Shown here one piece after another: positions 55,046 through 63,922 of a DNA stretch of 64,000 nucleotides (within the stretch, counting starts at the first letter, position 1; every line of letters begins with the position of its first letter). A program made the translations under genes and the position numbers. The notes below the pieces were generated by a model. The model saw nothing but the letters and a program-made list of their open reading frames with translations, was not told the origin of the DNA and ran no database searches. The DNA comes from Proteus columbae (GTDB taxonomy: Bacteria; Pseudomonadota; Gammaproteobacteria; Enterobacterales; Enterobacteriaceae). The DNA is taken from contig NZ_NGVR01000023.1 in NCBI RefSeq assembly GCF_002777965.1, forward strand, positions 62,001 through 126,000, read 5' to 3'.

Positions 55046-55471
55046 ATGGCACGGGGTCGCAGTAGCCGCCGAGGCGTAAAATCAGAGATTAACATTGTTC
55101 CTTTGCTCGACGTATTATTAGTGTTGTTACTTATTTTTATGGCAACAGCACCGATTATCTCGCAAAGTGTTGAGGTTGATCTTCCTGAAGCAACAGAGAC
55201 ACAAACTGTTTCAAGTAGCGATAACCCTCCTGTGATTGTTGAAGTTGCAGGTGTTGGACAATACAACATTCGTGTTGATCAGGAAGTATTAGAATTATTA
55301 CCACAAGAACAGATTATGGCTGAAGCTAAACGACAGCTGGAAAAAAATCCGAAAGTTGTCTTTCTTATTGGCGGTGCTAAAGATGTTCCTTATGATGAGA
55401 TAATTAAAGCACTCAACATGTTACGTCAAGCAGGTGTTAAATCTGTAGGTTTAATGACTCAGCCTATGTAA
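55046..55471 (+). CDS. tolR: Tol-Pal system protein TolR
   Basis: ExbD-family protein, 141 residues with one span (about 19-37, INIVPLLDVLLVLLLIFMA) and the proton-carrying aspartate in LLDVLLV. The periplasmic part ends with DEIIKALNMLRQAGVKSVGLMT. It pairs with TolQ. AGGAGAG lies in front of the ATG. Confidence 0.97.
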   Translation: MARGRSSRRGVKSEINIVPLLDVLLVLLLIFMATAPIISQSVEVDLPEATETQTVSSSDNPPVIVEVAGVGQYNIRVDQEVLELLPQEQIMAEAKRQLEKNPKVVFLIGGAKDVPYDEIIKALNMLRQAGVKSVGLMTQPM

Positions 55472-55487
55472 TTAGGTTGAAATAAGT

Positions 55488-56567
55488 TTGGATGATAGCG
55501 TGGGAAAGAAGACGAAACCAACCCGAAGTAAATTGAGCGGTTCAGTTATCTTGTCTACCGCCTTGCATTTACTTGTTGTCGCATTGCTTATCTGGGGGTC
55601 ATTAACTCAGAAATGGGATTTAGGTGGCGGCGGTGGATCTGATGGACAAGTTATTGATGCTATTATGGTTGATCCTAATGCGGTAGTACAACAGTATAAC
55701 CAGCAAAAAGCGCAACAAGCTAACGTCCAAAAAGCCGAGCAAGAGCGTAAAGAGCGTGCTGAGCAACAAGAAGAAGAGCTACGTCAGCAGCAAATGAAAG
55801 AACAAGAGCGATTGAAAACGTTAGAAGTTGAACGTTTACAAGCGAAAGAGGCGGCAGAAGCTCAAAAACGTGAAGCTGCATTAGCTGCTGCTAAAGCAAA
55901 AGAAGAACAAAAAGTGGCAGAAGAAGCGGCTGCACAAGCGAAAGCTGAACGCGACCGTATCTTAAAAGAACAAGCTGATGCGAAAGCTCAAGCTGAAGCT
56001 GAAGCAAAAAAACAAGCAGAATTAGCCGCGAAACAAAAAGCGGAAGAAGCGAAGGCTAAAGCAGAAGCCGATGCTAAAGCCAAGGCTGAAGCGGATGCAA
56101 AAGCCAAAGCTGAAGCCGATGCTAAAGCTAAGGCAGCCGCAGAAGCTAAAGCTAAAGCAGCGGCAGAAGCCAAAGCAAAAGCGGCAGCTCAACAGCAAAG
56201 TAAAGCAGTAGATAGTTTACTTGATGGTTTAGTGGCTGACGGTAGTAAACAAAGTGGTGCCTCTGCAGCTGGTCAAGGCGGTGGAAATCGTTCTGGTGCG
56301 AATGATGCTGGTATTGATCGCTATACAGGGCAAGTAAAAGTTGCTATTGAGCAGAAGTTTTTTGATTCTGATTTGTATAAAGGTCGTAAGTGTGACCTTA
56401 AAATAAGTATTGCACCAGACGGAATGTTGATAAGCGCGAAAGCGGTAGGTGGAGATCCAGCTTTATGCCAAGTCGCATTACAAGCGGCGAAAATGGCGAC
56501 ATTACCTAAGCCACCTAAGGATATTTACGAGAAAGTAAAATCACCGACAATTGAGTTTAAGCCATAA
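55488..56567 (+). CDS. tolA: Cell envelope integrity protein TolA
   Basis: Periplasm-spanning protein that links the TolQR motor to Pal at the outer membrane. The 359 residues have an N-terminal anchor (about 20-40), a long Ala/Lys/Glu helix (about 70-240) and the C-terminal domain (about 280-359, GQVKVAIEQKF and GRKCDLKISIAPDGMLI). The helix ends in repeats such as AKAEAD and AKAAAE (56040-56190). The protein is about 60 residues shorter than in E. coli, all in the helix. The start is TTG 55488 (or GTG 55500), which is weak but in line with E. coli, where tolA also starts poorly. Confidence 0.94.
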   Translation: MDDSVGKKTKPTRSKLSGSVILSTALHLLVVALLIWGSLTQKWDLGGGGGSDGQVIDAIMVDPNAVVQQYNQQKAQQANVQKAEQERKERAEQQEEELRQQQMKEQERLKTLEVERLQAKEAAEAQKREAALAAAKAKEEQKVAEEAAAQAKAERDRILKEQADAKAQAEAEAKKQAELAAKQKAEEAKAKAEADAKAKAEADAKAKAEADAKAKAAAEAKAKAAAEAKAKAAAQQQSKAVDSLLDGLVADGSKQSGASAAGQGGGNRSGANDAGIDRYTGQVKVAIEQKFFDSDLYKGRKCDLKISIAPDGMLISAKAVGGDPALCQVALQAAKMATLPKPPKDIYEKVKSPTIEFKP

Positions 56568-56706
56568 AACTGTCTGATAGTAGGAAAACATACACTAATT
56601 TATAGCTATTTTAGAATGTTATTGATGTGTTGTATGGTGTTGTTGAAAAGCGTTTGTTACTATTCTGTGCGTTATTGCGTAATAACCGCAATAATAAAAG
56701 GGAGAC

Positions 56707-58005
56707 ATGATGAAGCAGGCATTAAATGTTATTTTCGGGCTTTTAATTTTATGCGTAACCACTCTGGCTAACGCTGAAGTTCGAATTGAAATTACACAAG
56801 GGGTGAATACTGCACGCCCTATCGGTGTTGTTCCTTTTAAATGGGAAGGCACTGGTCAAATGCCAGAAGATGTTGCTGGTATAATTGCGGCTGATTTACG
56901 AAATAGCGGAAAATTTAATCCGATTGATGTATCTCGTATACCTCAACAACCTGTTACTGCCTCTGAAGTCCAACCTGCACTTTGGACGGCATTAGGTATT
57001 GACTCTGTTGTTGTAGGACGTGTGCAACCATCAGCGGATGGTCAATATTTAGTGAGTTATCAGCTAGTTGATGTTGCTGGCTCACCTGGTGCAGTTTTAT
57101 CTCAAAGTGAGTTTAAAGTTCCATCTAAATGGTTACGTTACTCTGCACATACCGCTAGTGATGAAGTTTTTGAAAAACTGACGGGTATTCGTGGTGCATT
57201 CCGTACACGTATTGCTTATGTTGTTGTGACAAATGGTGGCGCATATCCTTATGAATTGCGTGTTTCAGATTATGATGGATTTAACCAAGATCGTGTTTAT
57301 CGTTCATCACAGCCATTAATGTCACCAGCATGGTCACCAGATGGTGCTAAACTTGCATATGTCACCTTTGAAAGTGGTCAATCTGCTTTAGTGGTACAAA
57401 CATTAGCAACAGGTGAAATTCGCCAAATTGCATCATTCCCAAGACATAATGGTGCACCTTCGTTTTCACCTGATGGTTCTAAACTTGCATTTGCTCTTTC
57501 TAAGAGCGGTAGCTTAAATCTGTATGTTATGGATTTAGCGAGTGGGAATATGACACAGGTAACCAATGGCAGAAGTAATAATACCGAGCCAAATTGGATG
57601 CCAGATGGACAAACCTTAGTCTATACTTCAGATCAAGGTGGACGTCCACAAATTTACAAGGTTAATATTAACGGTGGAACGCCAGAGCGTATTACTTGGG
57701 AAGGTAAACAAAACCAAAACCCAGCAGTAAGCCCAGATGGTAGTTTCTTAGTTATGGTGAGTTCTGAAAGCGGTAGGCAACATATCGCTAAGCAGGATCT
57801 GGAAACGAATTCCGTACAATATCTAACAGATACGTTTCTGGATGAAACGCCAAGCATCGCTCCTAATGGCACAATGGTTATTTACAGCTCTACACAAGGC
57901 TTAGGCACCATTTTGCAGCTAGTATCGACTGATGGCCGTTTCAAAGCGCGTCTTCCGGCGACTGATGGTCAGGTTAAATCACCTGCCTGGTCACCGTTTA
58001 TGTGA
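56707..58005 (+). CDS. tolB: Tol-Pal system beta-propeller protein TolB
   Basis: Periplasmic protein of 432 residues that binds Pal and is released by TolA. A signal peptide (about 1-22, ending ANA-EV) is followed by an N-terminal alpha/beta domain ([12 protein letters not shown]) and a six-bladed propeller with repeated SPDG-type turns: [36 protein letters not shown] and [17 protein letters not shown] precedes the start; a second ATG follows at once. Confidence 0.97.
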   Translation: MMKQALNVIFGLLILCVTTLANAEVRIEITQGVNTARPIGVVPFKWEGTGQMPEDVAGIIAADLRNSGKFNPIDVSRIPQQPVTASEVQPALWTALGIDSVVVGRVQPSADGQYLVSYQLVDVAGSPGAVLSQSEFKVPSKWLRYSAHTASDEVFEKLTGIRGAFRTRIAYVVVTNGGAYPYELRVSDYDGFNQDRVYRSSQPLMSPAWSPDGAKLAYVTFESGQSALVVQTLATGEIRQIASFPRHNGAPSFSPDGSKLAFALSKSGSLNLYVMDLASGNMTQVTNGRSNNTEPNWMPDGQTLVYTSDQGGRPQIYKVNINGGTPERITWEGKQNQNPAVSPDGSFLVMVSSESGRQHIAKQDLETNSVQYLTDTFLDETPSIAPNGTMVIYSSTQGLGTILQLVSTDGRFKARLPATDGQVKSPAWSPFM

Positions 58006-58050
58006 TGCATAAAAATTATGTATGGCAAACAAATAAAGGAACAAATAGAG

Positions 58051-58545
58051 ATGCAATTAAACAAAGTGTTTAAAGGGTTGATGTTAGCATTACCACTCGT
58101 TGCTGTTGCAGCATGTAGCTCAAACAAAAACGACGATCAAACTGATACAAACAATGTACCAGTTGTTGAGCAAGGTCCTACTGCTGAAGAATTAGCACGT
58201 CAGCAATTAGAACAACTGAAACAACAAAACATCGTTTACTTCGGTTTTGACAAATATGACATTAGCTCAGACTACGCTAACCTGTTAGATGCACACGCAG
58301 CATTCCTGCGTTCAAATCCATCAGTACGTATCACTGTAGAAGGTCATGCTGACGAACGCGGTACTCCAGAATACAACATCGCTCTGGGCGAACGTCGTGC
58401 TAACGCTGTGAAAATGTACCTGCAAGGTAAAGGCGTATCAGCTGATCAACTGTCAATCGTTTCTTACGGTAAAGAAAAACCAGCTGTACTGGGTCATGAC
58501 GAAGCCGCTTATGCGAAAAACCGTCGTGCAGTACTGGATTACTAA
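58051..58545 (+). CDS. pal: Peptidoglycan-associated lipoprotein Pal
   Basis: Outer-membrane lipoprotein of 164 residues that holds the outer membrane to peptidoglycan. The lipobox is VAVAACSSN with the lipidated cysteine near residue 22. The OmpA-type domain (about 60-164) has [11 protein letters not shown] and [21 protein letters not shown], which binds diaminopimelate. I used ATG 58051, since [11 protein letters not shown] is the family start and AAGGA lies ten bases in front; the frame is open 11 codons more. Confidence 0.97.
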   Translation: MQLNKVFKGLMLALPLVAVAACSSNKNDDQTDTNNVPVVEQGPTAEELARQQLEQLKQQNIVYFGFDKYDISSDYANLLDAHAAFLRSNPSVRITVEGHADERGTPEYNIALGERRANAVKMYLQGKGVSADQLSIVSYGKEKPAVLGHDEAAYAKNRRAVLDY

Positions 58546-58554
58546 GAGAACGGC

Positions 58555-59322
58555 ATGAACAACAGTAACTTCAGACCTTTCTTGATGAGTCTGTTGTTAC
58601 TGGTTGGCGTAGCGGCTCCTGTAGCCGCTATTGCCCAAGCGCCAATCAGTAATATCGGTTCAGGTTCGACCGATGAACGACTCGCCCAACTTGAGCGTTT
58701 TTCAAATGCTCACAGCCAGCTTTTGACCCAATTACAGCAACAACTCGCTGATTCTCAGCGTGATATTGATATGTTACGTGGTCAAATTCAGGAAAATCAA
58801 TACCAGTTAAATCAAGTTGTTGAACGCCAACGCAACATCTATCAACAATTAGATAGCCTTGGTGGCGGAGCTTCAACATCAACAGAAGCCACTCAACCTG
58901 ATAATACTGCTTCTTCAACACCTCCTGCGGCAACTAATTCAGGACAAGGTGATGAGAAGGCCGATTATAATGCAGCAATTGATATCGTATTGAATTCTAA
59001 AGATTACGATAAGGCAATTGTTGAATTAAACAACTTTATCAATAACTATCCGAAGTCTAGCTATCAATCAAATGCACAATTTTGGTTGGGTCAGATGTAT
59101 TATCTAAAAGGTAATAAGGATCAGGCTGCAAGCACATTTGCTATTGTTGTTAAAAACTATCCGAAATCTCAAAAAGCAAGTGAAGCCTTTTATAAAATTG
59201 GTTTGATCATGCAAGAGAAAGGGCAAAAGGATAATGCTAAAGCTGTTTACCAACAAGTGATTAAGCAATATCCAAATAGCGCTGGCGCTAAATTAGCGCA
59301 AAAGCAGCTAGGAACACTCTAA
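58555..59322 (+). CDS. cpoB: Cell division coordinator CpoB
   Basis: Periplasmic TolA-binding protein of 255 residues, formerly YbgF, that ties PBP1B activity to Tol-driven constriction. It has a signal peptide (about 1-28, ending AIAQA), a coiled-coil trimer part (about 40-105, LLTQLQQQLADSQRDIDML) and three TPR repeats (about 135-255, e.g. YNAAIDIVLNSKDYDKAIVEL and AFYKIGLIMQEKGQKDNAK). It is last in the tol-pal operon. Confidence 0.96.
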   Translation: MNNSNFRPFLMSLLLLVGVAAPVAAIAQAPISNIGSGSTDERLAQLERFSNAHSQLLTQLQQQLADSQRDIDMLRGQIQENQYQLNQVVERQRNIYQQLDSLGGGASTSTEATQPDNTASSTPPAATNSGQGDEKADYNAAIDIVLNSKDYDKAIVELNNFINNYPKSSYQSNAQFWLGQMYYLKGNKDQAASTFAIVVKNYPKSQKASEAFYKIGLIMQEKGQKDNAKAVYQQVIKQYPNSAGAKLAQKQLGTL

Positions 59323-59328
59323 TTATTG

Positions 59329-59361
59329 ACCCCGTAATGCAAAATGTTGCATTTTCGGGGT
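59329..59361 (+). terminator. Terminator after cpoB
   Basis: ACCCCG pairs with CGGGGT and AATGCAA with TTGCATT inside, giving a stem of about 13 pairs with a 4-nt loop. TAAATGATTGTTTTTT follows. Confidence 0.75.
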
Positions 59362-59408
59362 TAAATGATTGTTTTTTCAACGGTTGAACTTTTTTTTGAA
59401 AAAAAGCG

Positions 59409-59436
59409 TTGCACAAAAACATTAAATCAGTATTAT
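59409..59436 (+). promoter_or_regulatory. Promoter of the tRNA-Lys cluster
   Basis: A -35 box TTGCAC (59409-59414) and a -10 box TATTAT (59431-59436) lie 16 bp apart. TACCCGCCG, a GC-rich discriminator, follows. The first tRNA starts 40 nt later. Confidence 0.75.
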
Positions 59437-59476
59437 TACCCGCCGTTGCCACAGAGAATGTGGCGAGTTCGAAAAA

Positions 59477-59552
59477 GGGTCGTTAGCTCAGTCGGTAGAG
59501 CAGTTGACTTTTAATCAATTGGTCGGGCGTTCGAATCGCCCACGACCCACCA
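59477..59552 (+). tRNA. tRNA-Lys (UUU), copy 1
   Basis: A 76-nt cloverleaf that starts GGGTCGTTAGCTCAG and ends CGACCCACCA. The anticodon loop CTTTTAA gives anticodon TTT. Same place as lysT in E. coli, after cpoB. Confidence 0.97.
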
Positions 59553-59583
59553 TTTTCGAACACCAATCCGTTTTTATTGGAAT

Positions 59584-59659
59584 GGGTCGTTAGCTCAGTC
59601 GGTAGAGCAGTTGACTTTTAATCAATTGGTCGGGCGTTCGAATCGCCCACGACCCACCA
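59584..59659 (+). tRNA. tRNA-Lys (UUU), copy 2
   Basis: Identical in all 76 bases to copy 1. The spacer in front contains the small stem CCAATCCGTTTTTATTGG, a possible processing signal. Confidence 0.97.
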
Positions 59660-59690
59660 TTTTCGAACACCAATCCGTTTTTATTGGAAT

Positions 59691-59766
59691 GGGTCGTTAG
59701 CTCAGTCGGTAGAGCAGTTGACTTTTAATCAATTGGTCGGGCGTTCGAATCGCCCACGACCCACCA
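59691..59766 (+). tRNA. tRNA-Lys (UUU), copy 3
   Basis: Identical to the other two copies. No clear terminator follows; the next 160 bp are AT-rich without a gene. The valine tRNA genes that alternate with lysine tRNAs in E. coli are missing. Confidence 0.97.
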
Positions 59767-59928
59767 TTTCAACCATCCTATCCAAATATTTATCATTCCC
59801 TAAATAGCAAACAAACTCTTACTTATCTCTCTATCTTTTATAGTGCAATTTTATCTTTTTATTAAGCAATGAAGATAGTTTTCTAAAAACTGAAAACTAC
59901 CTTGTCTTAACCTAAAATGGCATTTAAA

Positions 59929-60816
59929 TCAGTAATGACAAATAATTGATGACGTGATTTGGGTGTATTCATTTTCAGTCAAAAATTCATTATCAATTAA
60001 CCAATTGCTGACCAATTCTTGTGTTTTTATCGCTGTATCAATAGGGTGATTGAGGCGTTTAGATGCATCAATAAAAAATGCCATCATAATTGAAAGTGTT
60101 GCTGCTGATTCATAAGGGGTACTCATCGCAAGAGTACTTTCTAATGAACGTAATGAATAAAACTTAGGTAACCATTCTTTCAGGTTTTTGCCTTGATACC
60201 ATACATCTTGTGTTGGCATATTGTGTAACGCAACTTGTTCAAGTAACGCTATCAGCCATTCACGCATATCATTTATACGATAATTAGCAGACCAAAATTC
60301 ACGGCGTAGAATAGCTACAGCGACCTGTGTCGCCTCAAACCAGAATTCTTGAGCATTGTTACATGCTTGCTCTTTTGAAAGCGTAGGAGGCGTTATAATG
60401 CTAATTTCAGGAAGCCCGTCACATAAACCCGTTTTATCGAGTAATATTTGATATCCACGCTGGTAAACTGGGCTAAGTCCTTCAGTTTTCATGTTAAAAA
60501 TACGCTCAGGCTCTGCCATCATAATGTCCATTTTGCGACCTTGAGCTAAAACATGTAAATAAATAGGCCAAAACTGACTTTGGGGATCTTCACACTCCAG
60601 TTGTAAACTGACAAGAGCATCACCGAATTGTGATAACCAATGTTGGTTTTTTGCGAGTTCTGTCGCACCATAGCCGATAAGCTCTATATCAATATCAGAA
60701 TAACTGTCTATCTTTCTATTGCGTCCTAACGATCCTGTTAGTACTACTGCTTCAACTCTAGGATCGAGGAGAGCAAAAGATAGTATGCGATCGATTAAAC
60801 GTGTTGTTGGCTCCAT
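59929..60816 (-). CDS. Aminoglycoside 6-adenylyltransferase-like protein (ANT(6)/AadS family)
   Basis: A 295-residue protein of the streptomycin adenylyltransferase family. The nucleotidyltransferase motif GSLGRNRKIDSYSDIDIEL (about 27-45) has the GS and DxD metal ligands. KMDIMMAEPERIF near residue 100 and FWFEATQVAVAILRREFWSANYR (about 163-185) are further family segments. Whether it gives resistance to streptomycin is unknown; many chromosomal members do not. It occupies the place where nadA lies in E. coli and is divergent from pnuC. Confidence 0.85.
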   Translation of the reverse strand: MEPTTRLIDRILSFALLDPRVEAVVLTGSLGRNRKIDSYSDIDIELIGYGATELAKNQHWLSQFGDALVSLQLECEDPQSQFWPIYLHVLAQGRKMDIMMAEPERIFNMKTEGLSPVYQRGYQILLDKTGLCDGLPEISIITPPTLSKEQACNNAQEFWFEATQVAVAILRREFWSANYRINDMREWLIALLEQVALHNMPTQDVWYQGKNLKEWLPKFYSLRSLESTLAMSTPYESAATLSIMMAFFIDASKRLNHPIDTAIKTQELVSNWLIDNEFLTENEYTQITSSIICHY

Positions 60817-60891
60817 ATTTCTCTCTAATAAGTAAAATGTAATAAAGTTATTTGTCGTTTTTATTGTTTAAAAAGTAGAATTAGAATAATT

Positions 60892-60909
60892 TGTTTAGTA
60901 TATAAAACA
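60892..60909. promoter_or_regulatory. NadR box upstream of pnuC
   Basis: TGTTTA-GTATAT-AAAACA matches the NadR operator TGTTTA-N6-TAAACA at 11 of 12 fixed positions. It lies 160 bp upstream of pnuC. In E. coli and Salmonella NadR represses nadA-pnuC at such a site. Confidence 0.7.
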
Positions 60910-61069
60910 TTTTTTTGTTATTTTTATAAATACAAAAAATAATGTTTAATATTAAAAACTAAGTACCATTATAAATATGAATTTATAATATATCTTTACT
61001 ACTTTGCAAAGATGTCGCAATAACCCATATTTTCTTTGTTTTTTTCTATGATTAAGTCGGGGTTGTAAA

Positions 61070-61798
61070 ATGGATGTGATGAGTTGGTTTAGTATCAATA
61101 ATATTTTAGTCAATATCCCACTCGGAGAAGGTGGGTATCCACTTTCATGGATTGAAGCCGTTGGCACCATCGCTGGCCTATTGTGTATTTGGCTTGCAGG
61201 TCAGGAAAAAATTATCAATTATTTATTTGGACTGATTAATGTCACCTTGTTTGCCATTATTTTTTTCCAAATCCAGCTATACGCAAGTTTGCTCCTTCAA
61301 ATATTTTTCTTTGCCGCTAATATTTATGGATGGTACGCATGGAGCAGAGTGAATGACTTTGAGCAAGCAGAGTTAAGAATACGTTGGTTAAAATCAAGTC
61401 ATCGTCTCTTTTTAATCGTTGTTTCAATAGTTGCCATTGCCGCTCTTACTTTCAATATTGATACTGTATTTGGCTATTTAGCCGTTGTTGCTGTTGATAT
61501 ATTAAATGTCTTTGGTGCAAATTTAGCTACACCAGTTCTTGAACCTGATGCTTACCCATTCTGGGACTCTACAATGACGGTTCTTTCCATTGTTGCGATG
61601 ATCTTAATGACGCGGAAATTAGTTGAAAACTGGCTAGTTTGGTCAGTCATTAACGTGATTAGTATTGTTATATTCTACAAACAAGGTGTTTATGCAATGT
61701 CTGTTGAATATATCATCTTACTGGCGATTGCTATTAATGGTTCTCGTTTGTGGATCAAAACAGCAAAACGCTCTAGCAGAAATAATTATCTCTCCTAA
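61070..61798 (+). CDS. pnuC: Nicotinamide riboside transporter PnuC
   Basis: Inner-membrane facilitator for nicotinamide riboside, 242 residues with about seven spans. It matches E. coli PnuC: SWIEAVGTIAGLLCIWLA, INYLFGLINVTLF, FFFAANIYGWYAW and RKLVENWLVWSVINVISIVIFY with the aromatic residues of the substrate path. A start three codons later (MSWFS) is possible. The nadA gene that precedes it in E. coli is absent, which makes uptake of NAD precursors more important. Confidence 0.95.
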   Translation: MDVMSWFSINNILVNIPLGEGGYPLSWIEAVGTIAGLLCIWLAGQEKIINYLFGLINVTLFAIIFFQIQLYASLLLQIFFFAANIYGWYAWSRVNDFEQAELRIRWLKSSHRLFLIVVSIVAIAALTFNIDTVFGYLAVVAVDILNVFGANLATPVLEPDAYPFWDSTMTVLSIVAMILMTRKLVENWLVWSVINVISIVIFYKQGVYAMSVEYIILLAIAINGSRLWIKTAKRSSRNNYLS

Positions 61799-61805
61799 TA
61801 AAAAA

Positions 61806-61837
61806 GGCTGGTAGAGTTATCTTTCTCTCCAGCCTTA
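61806..61837 (+). terminator. Terminator-like hairpin after pnuC
   Basis: AAGGCTGG-T-AGAG and CTCTCCAGCCTT pair over 12 positions with one bulged T and an 8-nt loop. The T-run after it is poor (ACTATTCATTGTTTTT). The 200 bp up to aroG show no other gene. Confidence 0.6.
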
Positions 61838-62041
61838 CTATTCATTGTTTTTATTCTTATTCTTAACGCAATTTTGAATCATTATTTTGCTTAAATGCGC
61901 TATTTCCCTTTATATTGAAATTTTTAGAAAGGTGACTATAGGTGCTTTAGGTTGAAAGGGTGTTTACAGATAGAAAACGAATGGTTAGATTGGAAAAGCA
62001 ATAATAACATTGACTAGATAACATAGAGTGGATACACGGGA

Positions 62042-63097
62042 ATGAATTATCAAAATGATGACCTTAAAATAACACAAATTAATGAACTTTTACCGCCAGT
62101 GGCTTTATTGGAAAAGTTTCCAGCGACTGATAATGCGGCTTTTACAGTTCGTCATGCCCGTGAAGCTATTCATCAAATCCTAGCTGGAAAAGATGATCGT
62201 CTATTAGTGGTAATTGGACCTTGTTCTATTCATGATCCGAAAGCTGCGCTGGAGTATGCACAACGTTTAAGCCTTATTAGAGAAGAGTTGAAAGACAAAC
62301 TTGAAATTGTAATGCGTGTTTATTTTGAAAAACCGCGCACTACTGTAGGTTGGAAAGGCTTAATTAACGATCCTCATATGGATCATACTTTTGATATTAA
62401 TGAAGGTTTACGTATTGCTCGTAATCTTTTATTAACGATTAATGATAGTGGCTTGCCAACGGCTGGCGAGTTCTTAGATATGATAACGCCGCAATATGTT
62501 GCTGATTTAATGAGTTGGGGCGCAATTGGCGCTCGTACTACAGAATCACAAGTTCACCGTGAGCTTTCATCTGGTCTATCTTGCCCTGTTGGTTTTAAAA
62601 ATGGTACAGATGGCACTATTAAAGTTGCTATTGATGCAATTAATGCGGCTGGTTCGCCACACTGTTTTCTTTCAGTGACTAAATGGGGACATTCTGCGAT
62701 TGTGCGCACGGCAGGAAATAAGGATTGCCATATTATTTTGCGTGGTGGTAAAGAGCCAAATTACAGTGCTAAGCATGTTGCAGCGGTAAAAGAAGGGCTT
62801 AAAAAAGCCGGTTTACCACAAAACGTAATGGTAGATTTTAGTCACGCAAATAGTTGCAAGAAATTTGAGAAACAAATGGAAGTTGGTACTGATATTTGCC
62901 AACAAATTAGCGCAGGTGAAAAAGCATTAATCGGCGTTATGATTGAAAGCCATTTAGTAGAAGGTAGTCAATCATTAGAAAGCGGTGAGCCTTTGGTTTA
63001 TGGTAAAAGCATCACTGATGCATGTATTGGTTGGGATGATACCGAAACGCTGTTACGTCAACTAGCAGATGCGGTTGCGGCGCGTCGTAATAATTAA
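62042..63097 (+). CDS. aroG: DAHP synthase, phenylalanine-sensitive type
   Basis: First enzyme of aromatic amino acid synthesis, joining phosphoenolpyruvate and erythrose-4-phosphate. The 351 residues match E. coli AroG: VVIGPCSIHDPKAALEYA (about 57-74), RVYFEKPRTTVGWKGL, GEFLDMITPQYVADLMSWGAIGARTTESQ, and VMVDFSHANS with metal-binding residues (about 260-270). The subtype call (AroG not AroF or AroH) rests on similarity and on its place next to gpmA. I found no convincing TyrR box. Confidence 0.95.
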   Translation: MNYQNDDLKITQINELLPPVALLEKFPATDNAAFTVRHAREAIHQILAGKDDRLLVVIGPCSIHDPKAALEYAQRLSLIREELKDKLEIVMRVYFEKPRTTVGWKGLINDPHMDHTFDINEGLRIARNLLLTINDSGLPTAGEFLDMITPQYVADLMSWGAIGARTTESQVHRELSSGLSCPVGFKNGTDGTIKVAIDAINAAGSPHCFLSVTKWGHSAIVRTAGNKDCHIILRGGKEPNYSAKHVAAVKEGLKKAGLPQNVMVDFSHANSCKKFEKQMEVGTDICQQISAGEKALIGVMIESHLVEGSQSLESGEPLVYGKSITDACIGWDDTETLLRQLADAVAARRNN

Positions 63098-63109
63098 ATT
63101 TAGAGTATA

Positions 63110-63140
63110 AAAAATGCCACGTAAAAGTGGCATTTTTTTA
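63110..63140 (+). terminator. Terminator after aroG
   Basis: AAAAATGCCAC and GTGGCATTTTT form an 11-bp stem around a 6-nt loop with T residues after it; the symmetric A/T flanks let it serve the convergent gpmA as well. Confidence 0.88.
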
Positions 63141-63169
63141 TGTAACTCAAAATAAAAATAAAAATAAAA

Positions 63170-63922
63170 TTATTTTGCTTTACCTTGGTTAGCAACAGCG
63201 GCTGCTTTTGCTGCGATTTCGTCAGCATTACCTAAGTAGTAACGTTTGATTGGTTTCATGTTTTCATCAAATTCGTAAACTAAAGGTACAGCTGTTGGGA
63301 TATTCAGCTCAAGAATTTCATCTTCACTCATGTTGTCTAGGTATTTAACCAGAGCACGCAGTGAGTTACCGTGAGCAGCAATAATAACTTTTTCACCAGA
63401 AGCAACGCGCGGTTTAATCACTTCTTCCCAGTATGGTGTTACACGGTCGATAGTTAATGCTAGGCTTTCAGTTAATGGCAGTTCTGCCGCAGTTAAAGAT
63501 GCATAACGTGGATCTTTACCTGGGAAACGTTCATCATCTTTAGTTAATTCTGGTGGAGTGATTGCAAAACCACGACGCCATTGTTTAACTTGCTCGTCAC
63601 CGTATTTTTCAGCGGTTTCAGCTTTGTTTAAGCCTTGCAGAGCGCCGTAATGACGTTCATTTAATTTCCAGCTTTTTTCAACTGGCAGCCATTGTTGATC
63701 AACTTGATCAAGAATGTTCCACAGGGTGTGAATTGCGCGTTTCAGAACAGAAGTATATGCATAGTCAAAAGCAAAACCTTCAGCTTTCAGCAGTTTACCT
63801 GCTTCTTGCGCTTCATTACGGCCTTTTTCGGACAACTCAACGTCAGTCCAGCCTGTAAAACGGTTTTCTTTGTTCCATACACTTTCACCGTGTCGAACTA
63901 GCACAAGCTTAGTTACTGCCAT
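63170..63922 (-). CDS. gpmA: 2,3-bisphosphoglycerate-dependent phosphoglycerate mutase
   Basis: Glycolytic mutase that swaps 3- and 2-phosphoglycerate through a phospho-histidine. The 250 residues match E. coli GpmA. The phospho-histidine is in [10 protein letters not shown] (H11), the second histidine is in [17 protein letters not shown] near residue 184, and substrate residues lie in [14 protein letters not shown] and [17 protein letters not shown] lies before its ATG. The remaining 78 bases of the window carry only its upstream DNA; I see no Fur box there although the E. coli gene is reported to be Fur-controlled. Confidence 0.97.
   Translation of the reverse strand: MAVTKLVLVRHGESVWNKENRFTGWTDVELSEKGRNEAQEAGKLLKAEGFAFDYAYTSVLKRAIHTLWNILDQVDQQWLPVEKSWKLNERHYGALQGLNKAETAEKYGDEQVKQWRRGFAITPPELTKDDERFPGKDPRYASLTAAELPLTESLALTIDRVTPYWEEVIKPRVASGEKVIIAAHGNSLRALVKYLDNMSEDEILELNIPTAVPLVYEFDENMKPIKRYYLGNADEIAAKAAAVANQGKAK

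Larger units (their letters stand above)
59477..59766 (+). repeat. Exact tandem repeat of tRNA-Lys with spacer
   Basis: The period is 107 bp: 76 bp of tRNA and a 31-bp spacer (TTTTCGAACACCAATCCG...TTGGAAT). The two spacers are identical and the three tRNA copies are identical, which points to recent amplification or ongoing gene conversion. Confidence 0.95.

Noticed and set aside
55988-56173. Alanine-rich frame opposite the tolA repeat
   Set aside because: It is the reverse reading of the Ala/Lys/Glu repeats in TolA.
61920-61975. TyrR box upstream of aroG
   Set aside because: TTGAAAGGGTGTTTACA has one good half (TTTACA), but the other half and the spacing do not fit TGTAAA-N6-TTTACA.
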